Below, piece after piece: positions 1-8,750 of a stretch of DNA of 64,000 nucleotides (positions are counted from its first letter, which is position 1; each line of letters starts with the position of its first letter). Both the position numbers and the translations under genes were made by a program. The stretch spans positions 996,501 through 1,060,500 of the forward strand of contig CP060236.1 in NCBI GenBank assembly GCA_023898725.1. Direction: 5' to 3'. The DNA comes from Alphaproteobacteria bacterium (GTDB taxonomy: Bacteria > Pseudomonadota > Alphaproteobacteria > JAUHZC01). The notes below the pieces were generated by a model. The model did no database searches, was not told the DNA's origin, and saw nothing but the letters and a program-made list of their open reading frames with translations.

Positions 1-1
1 T

Positions 2-544
2 GCGTGTATGCTTGATCGGATAGCACCAACTGTAGGAATTTTGAATATTGGCACCGAAGATATTAAGGGCAATGAAATTCTTCGTACCACTCGCTCCTTG
101 TTAAAAGGTGTGCTTCCTAAGGCTATATTTAGAGGGTTTGTTGAAGGAAATGAAGTTTTTGCTGGAGCAGCCGACGTTGTTGTGACTGATGGATTTAACG
201 GCAATGTCGCTATTAAATCTGCTGAAGGTGCGATCAAGCTTATGCGCATCCACTTGCAGCGTTCGCTCACGACATCCTGGTTATCTTGTATATGTGCCTA
301 TTTTTTACGCAGTAGCATCAAAACCCTTACCCAAAAATTGGATCCGCGTAGCTATAATGGTGCCCCACTTCTTGGCTTACGGTATCTTGCCGTTAAAAGC
401 CACGGAGGAGCTGATTACAAAGCATTTGCAAATGCGCTGCACATTACCATGCGGTTAATGACCAAGGGCATCATTTCCTCTCTCGAAAATAGCCTAAAAA
501 AAGATCTTCTGAGCCATAGTCAAGATACCTCAACAATGGCATAA
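2..544 (+). CDS. plsX: Phosphate acyltransferase PlsX, C-terminal part (gene enters from the left edge)
   Basis: PlsX converts acyl-ACP to acyl-phosphate, the first step of the PlsX/PlsY route to phosphatidic acid, at the inner face of the membrane. The frame is open from base 2, so the true start lies left of the window and only about 180 C-terminal residues are seen. Family segments visible are LNIGTEDIKGNE, a FVEGNE segment, the DVVVTDGFNGNVAIK strand and the closing NGAPLLGL segment followed by KSHG. The first in-frame ATG, at base 8, is internal. fabH follows after 31 bp on the same strand, the usual plsX-fabH pairing of fatty acid and phospholipid synthesis. The identification is secure; the N-terminal half cannot be judged. 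Confidence 0.95.
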   Translation, partial: ACMLDRIAPTVGILNIGTEDIKGNEILRTTRSLLKGVLPKAIFRGFVEGNEVFAGAADVVVTDGFNGNVAIKSAEGAIKLMRIHLQRSLTTSWLSCICAYFLRSSIKTLTQKLDPRSYNGAPLLGLRYLAVKSHGGADYKAFANALHITMRLMTKGIISSLENSLKKDLLSHSQDTSTMA

Positions 545-575
545 TGCGGCAAATTTTAACTGTGGTTTTTGATTA

Positions 576-1532
576 ATGCGGGCAGTGATTCGGGGGTGTG
601 GTCATTATTTACCTGAGAAAATTCTCACAAATGATGACATGTCCCGTATTGTAGACACATCTGACGCATGGATCTTTAGTCGTACGGGGATTCGTCAACG
701 TCACTTTGCTGCTGAGGGTGAAAATTCCTCACATTTAGGAGCTAAGGCAGCAAAAGAAGCTCTTACTGGCGCAGGTATTAGAGCTTCATCCATTGATACC
801 ATTATTGTTGCAACCACAACCCCTGACAGAACCTTTCCTGCCACAGCATGTATGATTCAACAAGCTGTTGGGGCAACAAATGCCTTTTGTTTTGACATTT
901 CTGCAGCTTGTGCAGGTTATCTCGTGGGGCTTTCGCTTGTTGATGCCTACATCCGCTCTGGTCAGGCCAGACGCATTCTTCTCATTGGAGCGGAAGTATT
1001 TTCGCGAATTATTGATATGAAGGATCGCAACACCTGTGTGTTATTTGGTGATGGTGCAGGAGCCGTACTATTTGATGCTGAAAAAAATGATACAGCAGGT
1101 ATTATCAAAACAACCCTGAATTCTGCTCCACAGTATCAAAACATTCTGCAAACATCAGGAGGTGTAGGCTCCACCCAAACGGCAGGCTATATTGAGATGA
1201 CAGGTCAAGAAGTTTATCGCCATGCTGTAAATAATCTTACATCTTCCGCTGCGGGAATTTTTAAGGATACGGAATTCGCAGTCACTGATATTGACTGGCT
1301 TATTCCTCACCAAGCAAACGTTCGTATTATTCAGCATGTGGCAAAAACGCTTGGTCTTCCCATGGATAAAGTAATTATGACTGTTGATAGGCATGCAAAC
1401 ACCTCTGCTGCATCGATTCCTCTTGCCCTTAGTGTGGGAATACAGGAAGGAAAAATTAAGTCTGGGGATCTTATCCTGCATGAAGCCCTTGGCGGAGGTC
1501 TTATATGGGGATCTTCACTCATACGTGTGTAA
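576..1532 (+). CDS. fabH: 3-oxoacyl-ACP synthase III (KASIII)
   Basis: FabH condenses acetyl-CoA with malonyl-ACP and starts type II fatty acid synthesis in the cytoplasm. The 318-residue product has normal family length. The Cys-His-Asn triad is visible: Cys112 in ISAACAGYL, His245 in PHQANVRI and Asn275 in HANTSAAS, almost the same numbering as in E. coli. The glycine-rich ending ALGGGLIWGS is also typical. It starts 31 bp after plsX and ends 15 bp before fdxA, so the three genes are probably cotranscribed. The start ATG gives an MRAVIRGCGHYLP N-terminus that fits the family. Nothing odd was seen. Confidence 0.97.
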   Translation: MRAVIRGCGHYLPEKILTNDDMSRIVDTSDAWIFSRTGIRQRHFAAEGENSSHLGAKAAKEALTGAGIRASSIDTIIVATTTPDRTFPATACMIQQAVGATNAFCFDISAACAGYLVGLSLVDAYIRSGQARRILLIGAEVFSRIIDMKDRNTCVLFGDGAGAVLFDAEKNDTAGIIKTTLNSAPQYQNILQTSGGVGSTQTAGYIEMTGQEVYRHAVNNLTSSAAGIFKDTEFAVTDIDWLIPHQANVRIIQHVAKTLGLPMDKVIMTVDRHANTSAASIPLALSVGIQEGKIKSGDLILHEALGGGLIWGSSLIRV

Positions 1533-1547
1533 AACAAGAGGTATACA

Positions 1548-1886
1548 ATGACGTATGTCGTAACTGATGGGTGCGTAAACTGTAAATACACTGATTGTGT
1601 AGAGGTTTGTCCTGTGGATTGTTTTTATGAAGGAGAGAATTTTCTCGCCATTAATCCTGCGGAATGTATCGATTGCGGCGTGTGTGTTCCTTTTTGTCCC
1701 GTCGATGCTATTAAGCCAGATACCGAGCCTGGTATGGAAAAATGGGTTGCAGTTAATCAAAAATACGCAACACAATGGCCAAATATTCGTCGCAAAATCC
1801 CCGCTCCTATTGATGCCAATGCTTGGAAAGACATTGAAAACAAATTTATAAGGTATTTCAGTGAAAAACCGGGTAAGAATGAGTGA
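1548..1886 (+). CDS. fdxA: 7Fe ferredoxin, FdxA type
   Basis: This is a 112-residue electron carrier of the 3Fe-4S/4Fe-4S type found across Alphaproteobacteria. The N-terminal cluster region reads CVNCKYTDCVEVCPVDC and the second site CIDCGVCVPFCP. The roughly 55-residue C-terminal extension (PNIRRKIPAPIDA and on) distinguishes FdxA from short 2[4Fe-4S] ferredoxins. A GAGG sequence sits upstream of the ATG, just after the fabH stop. Redox partners cannot be told from the sequence. About 170 bp of AT-rich DNA with nothing recognisable separates it from the next, opposite-strand gene. Confidence 0.95.
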   Translation: MTYVVTDGCVNCKYTDCVEVCPVDCFYEGENFLAINPAECIDCGVCVPFCPVDAIKPDTEPGMEKWVAVNQKYATQWPNIRRKIPAPIDANAWKDIENKFIRYFSEKPGKNE

Positions 1887-2060
1887 ATCTTTATCTTCTC
1901 TCATGTGTAGATCCAAACACGTAGAGGCCCCATACTTCCCTATTATCTGTGAATAAAAAAGAGAAGAAAATGTGCTTGAAAGGATGGCAAAGCACCAAAT
2001 TATCTATCTTATGTAATCCTTGAAAAAAGATTAGGCAAGATTCAGAAAAACGATTGCACC

Positions 2061-3569
2061 CTACACTCTTGAATGATTCAAAAAACTTGGTTTATTAGCT
2101 TTCTCAGGGGCAATACGCTTCTCCATTTGCGCAAACTGTTTTTTATATGCCTTGCGCACATCAGCAGACAATCTTGGCTTTTTTTCTTTATAGATGGCAC
2201 GCATATTTCTTAGTGATTCCCTGTGTCTGATAGAAACTGCCTCAAGAGGGTTTTTTTGGAAATTAAAACGACTCTGGGCAATACGCTGAATGGCCACAAT
2301 AGGACACACCCTGTCCAACATGTCGCCATACTCCACAGAAGATCCTTGCACGCGACGGCGCCACGCACATATGATTTTTGCAGCAGAATCCGCCTCTTTT
2401 TGAAAGAAATCAAACCAGGGCTTTGCTCGGATGGCTTTTGATTCAAAAGTATTTGGAGGGCTCAAAAACGCCTCCAATAAATCAATCTGTATTTCCATTT
2501 TTGTGCTTGTTTTCATCGGATCAGCATGTGCAGGATCATAATAAATAAAGAGATCGTCTTTTCCCAAAGACTTCCCTACATAAACGACATTTATCATAGA
2601 CATGGAACCTGATGGATGGCGTCGCATATACTCTTTGGGACCATGAAATGTTACAATATCACCAATACAATACGGTTTTGCACCCAAGTCATAGCGAATT
2701 TTCTTAATCGCAAGAGATTCATACAAGACGATATCACTAATCGTACCAATGTGATTCCCTAAGTTTGCCCAGGGTTTATAATAACCTTGTCTTACCAACC
2801 CTTCAGGGGTTCTCTTTGGTAGTGTAATTCCTTCATAAAATGAGGCGTCACGATCAAAAGCTTCTCGTCTCATCAGAACACGCAGCACAGAAAGTTGTAC
2901 ATACTTAGCCACCGTTAAACACTCAAGACGCAGGGATCCTTTATGCGCATAGGTACAAAACTGATCCAACGCCTCACTGATAGGAAGGCGACAATTGTAA
3001 AGGGCAAGCCCTCCTCCCGCGTAATCAACAACCCATCCAGGCGGTGCAACAACATCATCCCCTGGTTTTTTAAAACGAGTACGCGTGTTAAGAAGATTGA
3101 TAGCATCCATAATTACTGCCTGAGCAGGTGTTAGGGGGCAGGCTAATACGTTGAGAGATGAGCCAGGTGCAAATAACTGCCGCCCTGCAGTGGTGACTTC
3201 AATAGGCAAACCGTCAGGAAATGAGCGCAACAAGGATTTATCCAACGATGGTCCCAGAGAAGCTACCTGCGCTTCTTTGCGTGACTTTTCTGTGTTTTCA
3301 TGAATCATTTTACGCTCTTTTTCCTCATGAGTAATCATCGCCAGCATGACTGGAACGGGCATTCCTCTGCGCATCATATCTTCGGGTGTTATTCCTCGTG
3401 CGTGTTGCTGCAATCGATCAAACGGGAGATGCCTACGATGAGAGGAATCTCCCGAAAAAGCACCCGAAGTTTTATCACTTTCTGGGGTGAGGAGTCTCTC
3501 CGCAGATGCATCAATAAAACTCACAAGGTAGAGCAGAAATAGCCCTATATAAAATAAGTTGGTTTTCAT
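2061..3569 (-). CDS. Secreted protein with a bacterial transglutaminase (Tgl)-like core, function uncertain
   Basis: The 502-residue protein starts with a signal peptide (hydrophobic residues 5-18, likely cleavage near ASA at 21-23), so it is probably exported. Residues 1-130 are charged and low in recognisable structure. Around residues 205-235 the segment GSLRLECLTVAKYVQL resembles the active-site segment of Bacillus spore transglutaminase Tgl (GSLYEFECATAM), with Glu216-Cys217 in the position of the catalytic Glu-Cys pair. Further on, YCIGDIVTF at 300-308 and MINVVYVG at 325-332 resemble the Tgl segments PGDCLYF and ENVI. The second catalytic glutamate of Tgl appears to be Ile here. The C-terminal 100 residues are basic. 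This is a remote match made by eye: the fold call is inference, and it may be an inactive or divergent cysteine-dependent effector. It is monocistronic and convergent with fdxA. Confidence 0.5.
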   Translation of the reverse strand: MKTNLFYIGLFLLYLVSFIDASAERLLTPESDKTSGAFSGDSSHRRHLPFDRLQQHARGITPEDMMRRGMPVPVMLAMITHEEKERKMIHENTEKSRKEAQVASLGPSLDKSLLRSFPDGLPIEVTTAGRQLFAPGSSLNVLACPLTPAQAVIMDAINLLNTRTRFKKPGDDVVAPPGWVVDYAGGGLALYNCRLPISEALDQFCTYAHKGSLRLECLTVAKYVQLSVLRVLMRREAFDRDASFYEGITLPKRTPEGLVRQGYYKPWANLGNHIGTISDIVLYESLAIKKIRYDLGAKPYCIGDIVTFHGPKEYMRRHPSGSMSMINVVYVGKSLGKDDLFIYYDPAHADPMKTSTKMEIQIDLLEAFLSPPNTFESKAIRAKPWFDFFQKEADSAAKIICAWRRRVQGSSVEYGDMLDRVCPIVAIQRIAQSRFNFQKNPLEAVSIRHRESLRNMRAIYKEKKPRLSADVRKAYKKQFAQMEKRIAPEKANKPSFLNHSRV

Positions 3570-3635
3570 TTTTTATTATAATAAATTTTAATTTTCTATA
3601 TTAAATAAAACAAAAAAGTCAATTAAAATAACTCA

Positions 3636-4718
3636 TTACTGTATTTCATACTGAGAAGAAATTTTCTGAATGCGCAAGTATTTCTCTTCAATGGCAGACT
3701 TTAGTAAAGAACTTTTTTCTATAGCTACGCATACTCCCGTAGTGATTTGATGGACGAAAGCATAATCTTTGCTAAAGTTTTTGATACCCTTTGCTGCTGA
3801 TGGATTGCAGGAAAAAATAAGCATGTCACACCCTGCACGCAATGCAGCAATAGCGGCAGAAACTGAATCATACCCACGATAATCTGTTTCATCGCCCATT
3901 CTTGTTTTCTGAAACTTACGAATGATCGCTCCCATATGCATATCATCACTGACAATAATTCCCTTGAAACCCTCCTTGCGTAGATTATCCAGCACGCGCC
4001 AGGAAAGCGTGGCGGGCATATCAGGATCCCAGGCGTTATTGTAGAGATGTCCTGTCATAATGGCATCATGAAATCCTGCTCGCACCATCTGGTGAAAAAC
4101 ATCACCTTCACACACCTGATAAGTGTTTGTGACGTCTACTATACCTTCATGTGTGTCCCCCTGTGCTGAGCCATGGCCGGGATAGTGCTTTAGACAGGGA
4201 ATAACACCGGCATGGCGATGAGCCATGCAAACATTTTGTGCGCACGCAATAACATCGCTTACAGATTTACCATAACTGCGTTCATAACCAGAAATAACAG
4301 GACACCCTAAATCTAAATCCAGACACGGAGCAAAATTGAAGTTAAAGCCAAGATCAGCTAGTTCTGAGGCTAATTTTTGACTGCTTTCATGTTGTTTCTC
4401 AGGTGGCAGGTAGGAAAATTCTTTCGCACTGGGAATGGTGTCGTAACCATTGATAGCATTTGTGCGTATAACATGGCCTCCCTCTTGATCAATCGCTATT
4501 AACAAGGGAGTATTGTTTTTTGATGTTAATGCCTGAAAATAGGTGTTCAGCGCTGTGATTTGAGATCTAGATGCAATATTATGACGAAACGCAATTACTC
4601 CTCCCACAAGACCCAGAGTAATTAAATGAGAAACATCTCGCACGCCACTGTCATCCGGCGATAGACCATCAAAGCCTACAATAATAAGTCGACCAATTTT
4701 TTGCGCTAATGTAGGCAT
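3636..4718 (-). CDS. nagZ: Beta-N-acetylhexosaminidase NagZ (GH3)
   Basis: NagZ removes N-acetylglucosamine from anhydro-muropeptides in the cytoplasm during peptidoglycan recycling. The 360-residue protein is a single GH3 TIM barrel without signal peptide. Visible motifs are IAIDQEGGHVIR (residues 75-85), LKHYPGHGSAQGDTHEG (177-192), whose His190 is the catalytic histidine that cooperates with Asp188, and VSDDMHMGAI (256-265) with the nucleophile Asp258. The start codon lies about 60 bp from the tRNA-His gene, on the same strand and downstream of it. Length and motifs are normal. The substrate is inferred from the family. Confidence 0.95.
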   Translation of the reverse strand: MPTLAQKIGRLIIVGFDGLSPDDSGVRDVSHLITLGLVGGVIAFRHNIASRSQITALNTYFQALTSKNNTPLLIAIDQEGGHVIRTNAINGYDTIPSAKEFSYLPPEKQHESSQKLASELADLGFNFNFAPCLDLDLGCPVISGYERSYGKSVSDVIACAQNVCMAHRHAGVIPCLKHYPGHGSAQGDTHEGIVDVTNTYQVCEGDVFHQMVRAGFHDAIMTGHLYNNAWDPDMPATLSWRVLDNLRKEGFKGIIVSDDMHMGAIIRKFQKTRMGDETDYRGYDSVSAAIAALRAGCDMLIFSCNPSAAKGIKNFSKDYAFVHQITTGVCVAIEKSSLLKSAIEEKYLRIQKISSQYEIQ

Positions 4719-4779
4719 ACAGATACTTATTTAATGTTAGTTCCATTAGAACAACAAACAGGTGAATCTGTAAAGGGCG

Positions 4780-4857
<78 letters not shown>

Positions 4858-4909
4858 ATAAAGTCATATTTGTTGTAACGATTACCCCCCTCGCCGTCAA
4901 GGGTTTTCA

Positions 4910-5254
4910 CTAGATTGCCTCAAAGATAAAAAGTTTATTCGTGATGCGTGAAAGCTCTTCTGCCAACTGGTCTCGCAAATAAACATGTGGTGGCCGAATT
5001 GATCGCCAACGTCCTGATTGGGGAACAAAAGCAAAATGTGTTGATCCTGATATGGGTGATGCCATCCAAATCTGATGTGTTGGCATGTGAGGGTGGATCA
5101 CAAATGCCCCCTCTGTTTCATGGGTAATAGTGAGCATACTATCCTGATAGTCAACGGTGACATCTTCATCAAGAGACTCCTCGATTTGCTCAGCAAGACT
5201 TTCAAGCATTGCCTCACTCATGAGTAAAAAGTTTGATCTATCCATTTGTGGCAT
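4910..5254 (-). CDS. cyaY: Frataxin-like iron donor CyaY
   Basis: The 114-residue protein belongs to the frataxin family, which binds iron and modulates iron-sulfur cluster assembly on the IscS/IscU machinery. The acidic first helix (LAEQIEESLDEDVTVDY, about residues 19-35) carries the family's iron-binding acidic ridge. The strands that follow (LTITHETEGAFVIH) and the signature THQIWMASPISG (about 64-75) are diagnostic. Length is normal for bacterial CyaY. It begins just downstream of the next gene on the same strand and ends about 50 bp before the tRNA-His gene. Confidence 0.93.
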   Translation of the reverse strand: MPQMDRSNFLLMSEAMLESLAEQIEESLDEDVTVDYQDSMLTITHETEGAFVIHPHMPTHQIWMASPISGSTHFAFVPQSGRWRSIRPPHVYLRDQLAEELSRITNKLFIFEAI

Positions 5255-5286
5255 TCAGGGGCTTCCTTTTCAGTCAAATTGCAGCA

Positions 5287-6033
5287 TTACAGTAAGGCGG
5301 TTTTAGGAATTTGAAGCACAAGGGGATCAACTTTCTCTTGAAACTCTGCCCAAGACAGCTCCCAATCATAAACTTTTGCACCAATAGTAAATATTGGTGT
5401 TGCATCTAAGCCCCTTTTTTCAAAGTCTTGAAGACGCAACAGTATCTTTGTCTCTTCATTTTTATTACCTAACGCCTTGCGTACACGCAGAATATCATGC
5501 CCTGTAACCATGGCAATTTTTAAAGCAAGTTCTTCTGGTGCTGCAAATACCCACTCTTCCTGTTGAGCATAAAGAGCATCGATAGCCTTGCGGCGCTCCG
5601 ACTGCGTTGTTAGACTGCGCACAAACATTGTGGCACGCAAAGAGGGAGAGTCCATAGGAAAAAAGCGCAAAACAATGCTAATGTTACCTGGGCGAATATA
5701 CTTCTTTTTGATCGCTGGCAAGGTATTCATATGAAAATTTGCACAGTGACCACATGTCAATGACGAATAAAGGGTAATTTGTATCGGAGCATCTTTTTTG
5801 CCATACCGATACTCCGGTCCCTTAATGCACGGGACCACATGTGATGCTCCCTCGCCATGCTGTGCGTCCTTGATGCCGTTCTCATTGTGTAGACTGGATG
5901 TATTCACCAACATATCTTTTTCAAGCGAAGGATTTACTTCTACAGAAGATTTACCGGGTGTGGTGGCATAGATATCAAAGGGAAGAAAAAAAAATCCCGA
6001 TAAGCAAAATAAAAATACTGAAACGTGAGACAC
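5287..6033 (-). CDS. Periplasmic DsbA-family thiol-disulfide oxidoreductase (CGHC)
   Basis: A signal peptide (hydrophobic residues 5-22) is followed by a roughly 50-residue spacer and a thioredoxin-fold domain with an inserted helical domain. The redox motif is TCGHCANFH with cysteines 94 and 97, and the cis-proline loop is visible as GLDATPIFTIG near the C-terminus. KKDAPIQITLYSSLTC fits the DsbA-like family that includes BdbD and the alphaproteobacterial DsbA homologues. It probably introduces or shuffles disulfides in exported proteins; oxidase and isomerase cannot be separated by sequence alone. It stands between cyaY and the divergent mlaA. Confidence 0.85.
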   Translation of the reverse strand: MSHVSVFLFCLSGFFFLPFDIYATTPGKSSVEVNPSLEKDMLVNTSSLHNENGIKDAQHGEGASHVVPCIKGPEYRYGKKDAPIQITLYSSLTCGHCANFHMNTLPAIKKKYIRPGNISIVLRFFPMDSPSLRATMFVRSLTTQSERRKAIDALYAQQEEWVFAAPEELALKIAMVTGHDILRVRKALGNKNEETKILLRLQDFEKRGLDATPIFTIGAKVYDWELSWAEFQEKVDPLVLQIPKTALL

Positions 6034-6215
6034 TCAAAAGTCCTTTGATTCACAATCGTCATATAAATCACAGTTTACACAAGTTTCTTTTCAAGGAACA
6101 GCCTGAAGACTTCATTTTTATAATCAGGCATGCTATAGGATCGTTAAATTTTTAAACAACATTAATAGATTAGTCAGCCTTATTGTGTAAAGTTTATCAC
6201 TAGGACTGCTAGATT

Positions 6216-6236
6216 ATGAAAACTGACAAAGAATGA
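6216..6236 (+). other. Possible 6-codon upstream ORF overlapping the mlaA start
   Basis: ATG at 6216 opens a 6-residue frame (MKTDKE) whose TGA overlaps the mlaA ATG as ATGA. An AGGA sequence lies about 10 nt before this ATG, whereas mlaA has no visible ribosome binding site of its own. This suggests translational coupling, but a six-codon frame could occur by chance. Confidence 0.3.
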
Positions 6237-7180
6237 CCTGTAAAAAAAATATTTACTTTCTTATTTTTTCTCTCACGCTTAGCGTGGCATTGTCACCCTC
6301 CGTTTGCGGGAAAAACAGTGACATCCCAGACTTGCAGGGCTTTCAGGCACCAGTAGTGCAATCGCAGGATATCGATGATGAAGACGACGAGAATGATGAA
6401 ATGGATGATGAAATTGACGATCCGTTTGAGTTTGTGAATCGCCTCACTTTCGGAGTTAATCAATCGCTTGATGCTATTGTTCTAAAGCCCGCTGCACACG
6501 TTTACCAAGGTCTTATACCCCAAGGGGCGCGCAATGCCGTAAGTAACTTTATTGAAAACGTGGGTGAGCCTGTGAGTGTTCTTAATCACTTTTTTCAACA
6601 AAATTCTGCTGGTATCGGTGCATCAGTAAAGCGCTTGTTTATCAATACCTTTATGGGATTTTTTGGTTTTTTTGATGTGGCTTCTGAAATAGGCATAAAA
6701 TCAAAGAAACAGCGCTTTATGGATACTCTTTCTAAGGCTGATCTTGGCCCCGGACCCTATTTTGTACTCCCTATTTTGGGACCGTCAAATCTACGTGATT
6801 CCTTCGGATTGGCCGTTGACTGGTTAACTGATCCTTTTGGATGGATGGTTGCAGATCGTGGAACAGACCATACAACCGCGTGGATGGGAACACGGATTCT
6901 TGATGCTCGCACAAAATTGATGAATCTTATTGATGCAATGAATAAGTCTCCAGACCCTTATGCCCGTTATCGCTTCATGTACAATGAATTCCGCCGTAGT
7001 GCGAATGCTGATACATCTACCTATGAGGCACCAGTACCCCAAGGAGCTGTGACGCTTGTTTTTGATGATGAGCCTGATACAAAATTGCGAAACAAGAGCA
7101 CCACTGTAAGCGACGAAACAAAACCTGAAGAACCTGAGACCGAAGAACCTGAAGCAGCTGTTGCTCCTATATCAAGTTAA
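6233..7180 (+). CDS. mlaA: Outer-membrane phospholipid trafficking protein MlaA (VacJ family)
   Basis: MlaA extracts mislocalised phospholipids from the outer leaflet and hands them to periplasmic MlaC. The 315-residue product has an N-terminal signal sequence (residues 5-24). A Cys25 follows PSV, which is not a canonical lipobox, so lipidation is uncertain. A very acidic stretch of Asp and Glu (about 47-62) precedes the family domain, which begins DPFEFVNRLTFGVNQ and contains PQGARNAVSNFIEN and the GPYFVLPILGPSNLRD signature. The C-terminal tail is Glu/Pro-rich. mlaC follows directly. The inner-membrane MlaBDEF genes are not in the window. Confidence 0.93.
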   Translation: MTCKKNIYFLIFSLTLSVALSPSVCGKNSDIPDLQGFQAPVVQSQDIDDEDDENDEMDDEIDDPFEFVNRLTFGVNQSLDAIVLKPAAHVYQGLIPQGARNAVSNFIENVGEPVSVLNHFFQQNSAGIGASVKRLFINTFMGFFGFFDVASEIGIKSKKQRFMDTLSKADLGPGPYFVLPILGPSNLRDSFGLAVDWLTDPFGWMVADRGTDHTTAWMGTRILDARTKLMNLIDAMNKSPDPYARYRFMYNEFRRSANADTSTYEAPVPQGAVTLVFDDEPDTKLRNKSTTVSDETKPEEPETEEPEAAVAPISS

Positions 7181-7197
7181 GAGTGAGGAAACCGATT

Positions 7198-7941
7198 ATG
7201 ATAAAAAAGATTTGTATAAATACTTCCCTCATTGTGAGTTTCATGCTTGTTGCTATAACGCCCTCTCAGGCGAAATCACGCGCAGAGTATGAGTCTGATG
7301 CTAAGGCATTTGTTCAAAAAGTAATCAATAAAATCTATGACGCCGTTCAAAGTGATGTACCCCAAGATCACAAAGAAGAAAAATTTCGCAAAGCCCTTAA
7401 GGAAGATTTCAATCTTCCTGCTATTGCTAAGTTTACCCTTGGAGCCCATCAAAAAAATTTCTATTTTCCTGATAATGAAAAATCAAACAAAAACAACCCT
7501 CATTTTGATGAATTTTACACGCGCTTTGAACGACTCATTGTTGAAATGTATGCATCACAGTTTGGGGCCTACAAAGATGCACAAAAGCCTGAAATAAAAA
7601 GTGCAAAGTTTATTAATGGGGGTTTCCAAGTAAGTTCTGTCGCTATTAATCCTAAAAATAATAATGCCAAGGTTGAAGTGATATGGACAGCATATCCCAA
7701 GAAAGGTGGTGGTTTTGAAGTTACAGATATCATCATAGCAAAAATAAGCTTAGCTCTTTCTCAACGTCGCCAGTTCAACAGCGACTTCCGTTCGTGCAAA
7801 CAAAAAGCACAACGTAATGCTAAAAAAACAACCGGCACAAATATCAACCACGAAGCAACAGCATGTTTCTTGAAAACAGTAGCACAAGCCGCTGACGATT
7901 ATGATAAAGGCACACGCACCACTGTTGAGATTACCAAATAA
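7198..7941 (+). CDS. mlaC: Periplasmic phospholipid-binding protein MlaC
   Basis: MlaC shuttles phospholipid between MlaA in the outer membrane and the MlaFEDB transporter in the inner membrane. I place the start at the ATG at 7198, preceded by GTGAGGAA at good spacing, rather than the upstream GTG at 7183. This gives 247 residues with a clear signal peptide ending at SQA. The Tol_Tol_Ttg2/MlaC fold is suggested by FNLPAIAKFTLG, the FERLIVEMYASQFGAY helix, and the strands VEVIWTAYPK and FEVTDIII followed by RRQFNSDF. It lies 17 bp after mlaA and is probably cotranscribed. Confidence 0.88.
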   Translation: MIKKICINTSLIVSFMLVAITPSQAKSRAEYESDAKAFVQKVINKIYDAVQSDVPQDHKEEKFRKALKEDFNLPAIAKFTLGAHQKNFYFPDNEKSNKNNPHFDEFYTRFERLIVEMYASQFGAYKDAQKPEIKSAKFINGGFQVSSVAINPKNNNAKVEVIWTAYPKKGGGFEVTDIIIAKISLALSQRRQFNSDFRSCKQKAQRNAKKTTGTNINHEATACFLKTVAQAADDYDKGTRTTVEITK

Positions 7942-7986
7942 GTCATTTTCAGCAAAATGCTTGCGCACCTTCCCATGGCAAAAAGA

Positions 7987-8014
7987 TTGACGAGCCCCCT
8001 AGAGACACTATAAT
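7987..8014 (+). promoter_or_regulatory. Sigma-70-type promoter for the lipoprotein gene at 8045
   Basis: A -35 element TTGACG (7987-7992) and a consensus -10 TATAAT (8009-8014) are separated by 16 bp, 30 bp upstream of the start codon. It is the best match to consensus in the window. Confidence 0.75.
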
Positions 8015-8044
8015 TTCGCAAGAGTTTATCGTTGCGTCTCTATA

Positions 8045-8737
8045 ATGAGATTTTCTTTTTGTCATGCTATAATCGTTACAGTAACAAGTGCATTGCTCGT
8101 CGTTGGAGGATGCACCACTTTCCCTTCTTCCTCATTCTCCCCTCAAACTCTCAAACCACGTGATGTGATCCGTATTCCTGTTGCAACAATACAGATAGTG
8201 AATGACTACCTGCCCTATGGTGAGGATCCGTACGTTGACCATACACTTTCTCCCTCACCGTCTGTATATATGGAGGATTGGCTCGCCCAAAAATTTATTG
8301 CAACAGGACACGAAGGAAGTGTGATTATCCGCATACAGGAAGCTTCTCTCCGTTGGCGGAAGCGCCCAGGAAACTTACGCACTATGAAGTATTGGCCGTA
8401 TCGTGCCATTGTTCGCCTTCACTTAGAGCGCATCAATCGCCAAGGGGTAAGAATTTCGGAGGAAAAGATTCAAACCACCCGTGTTCGTGAGATTCATGAA
8501 GGATATTTCCGCAGACCTCGCCATAAAGATTGGTGGGAGATGTTTGCCGATGTCCGAAAGGACCTTGCGTTCGAATTAAAGCGTCGCTTATCTCAGAAGA
8601 ACAAAGAGCACCTTCCGTTGATCACACAAAAGGCTACCAGCCTCATAAAGAAAAATCCTGTTCGCAGATCACAAGATACCGCCACCCCCTTTCCGCTTAA
8701 AAAACCTCTGCATGTAAAATATTTTGGGAGCCCCTAA
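8045..8737 (+). CDS. Putative lipoprotein of unknown function
   Basis: The 230-residue protein has a lipoprotein signal peptide ending VVGGC with Cys23 as the lipidation site. The mature part has a conserved-looking core: a Pro/Tyr-rich start (YLPYGEDPYVDH), a WLAQKFIA helix, strands SVIIRIQEASL and AIVRLHLERI, and a helix FADVRKDLAFELKRRL. The last 45 residues are basic and probably disordered. This layout reminds me of small alphaproteobacterial lipoproteins of unknown role, but I cannot name a family. A strong promoter lies 30 bp upstream and the CCA-adding enzyme gene starts 13 bp after the stop. Confidence 0.75.
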   Translation: MRFSFCHAIIVTVTSALLVVGGCTTFPSSSFSPQTLKPRDVIRIPVATIQIVNDYLPYGEDPYVDHTLSPSPSVYMEDWLAQKFIATGHEGSVIIRIQEASLRWRKRPGNLRTMKYWPYRAIVRLHLERINRQGVRISEEKIQTTRVREIHEGYFRRPRHKDWWEMFADVRKDLAFELKRRLSQKNKEHLPLITQKATSLIKKNPVRRSQDTATPFPLKKPLHVKYFGSP

Positions 8738-8750
8738 CGGGGGACCAACC

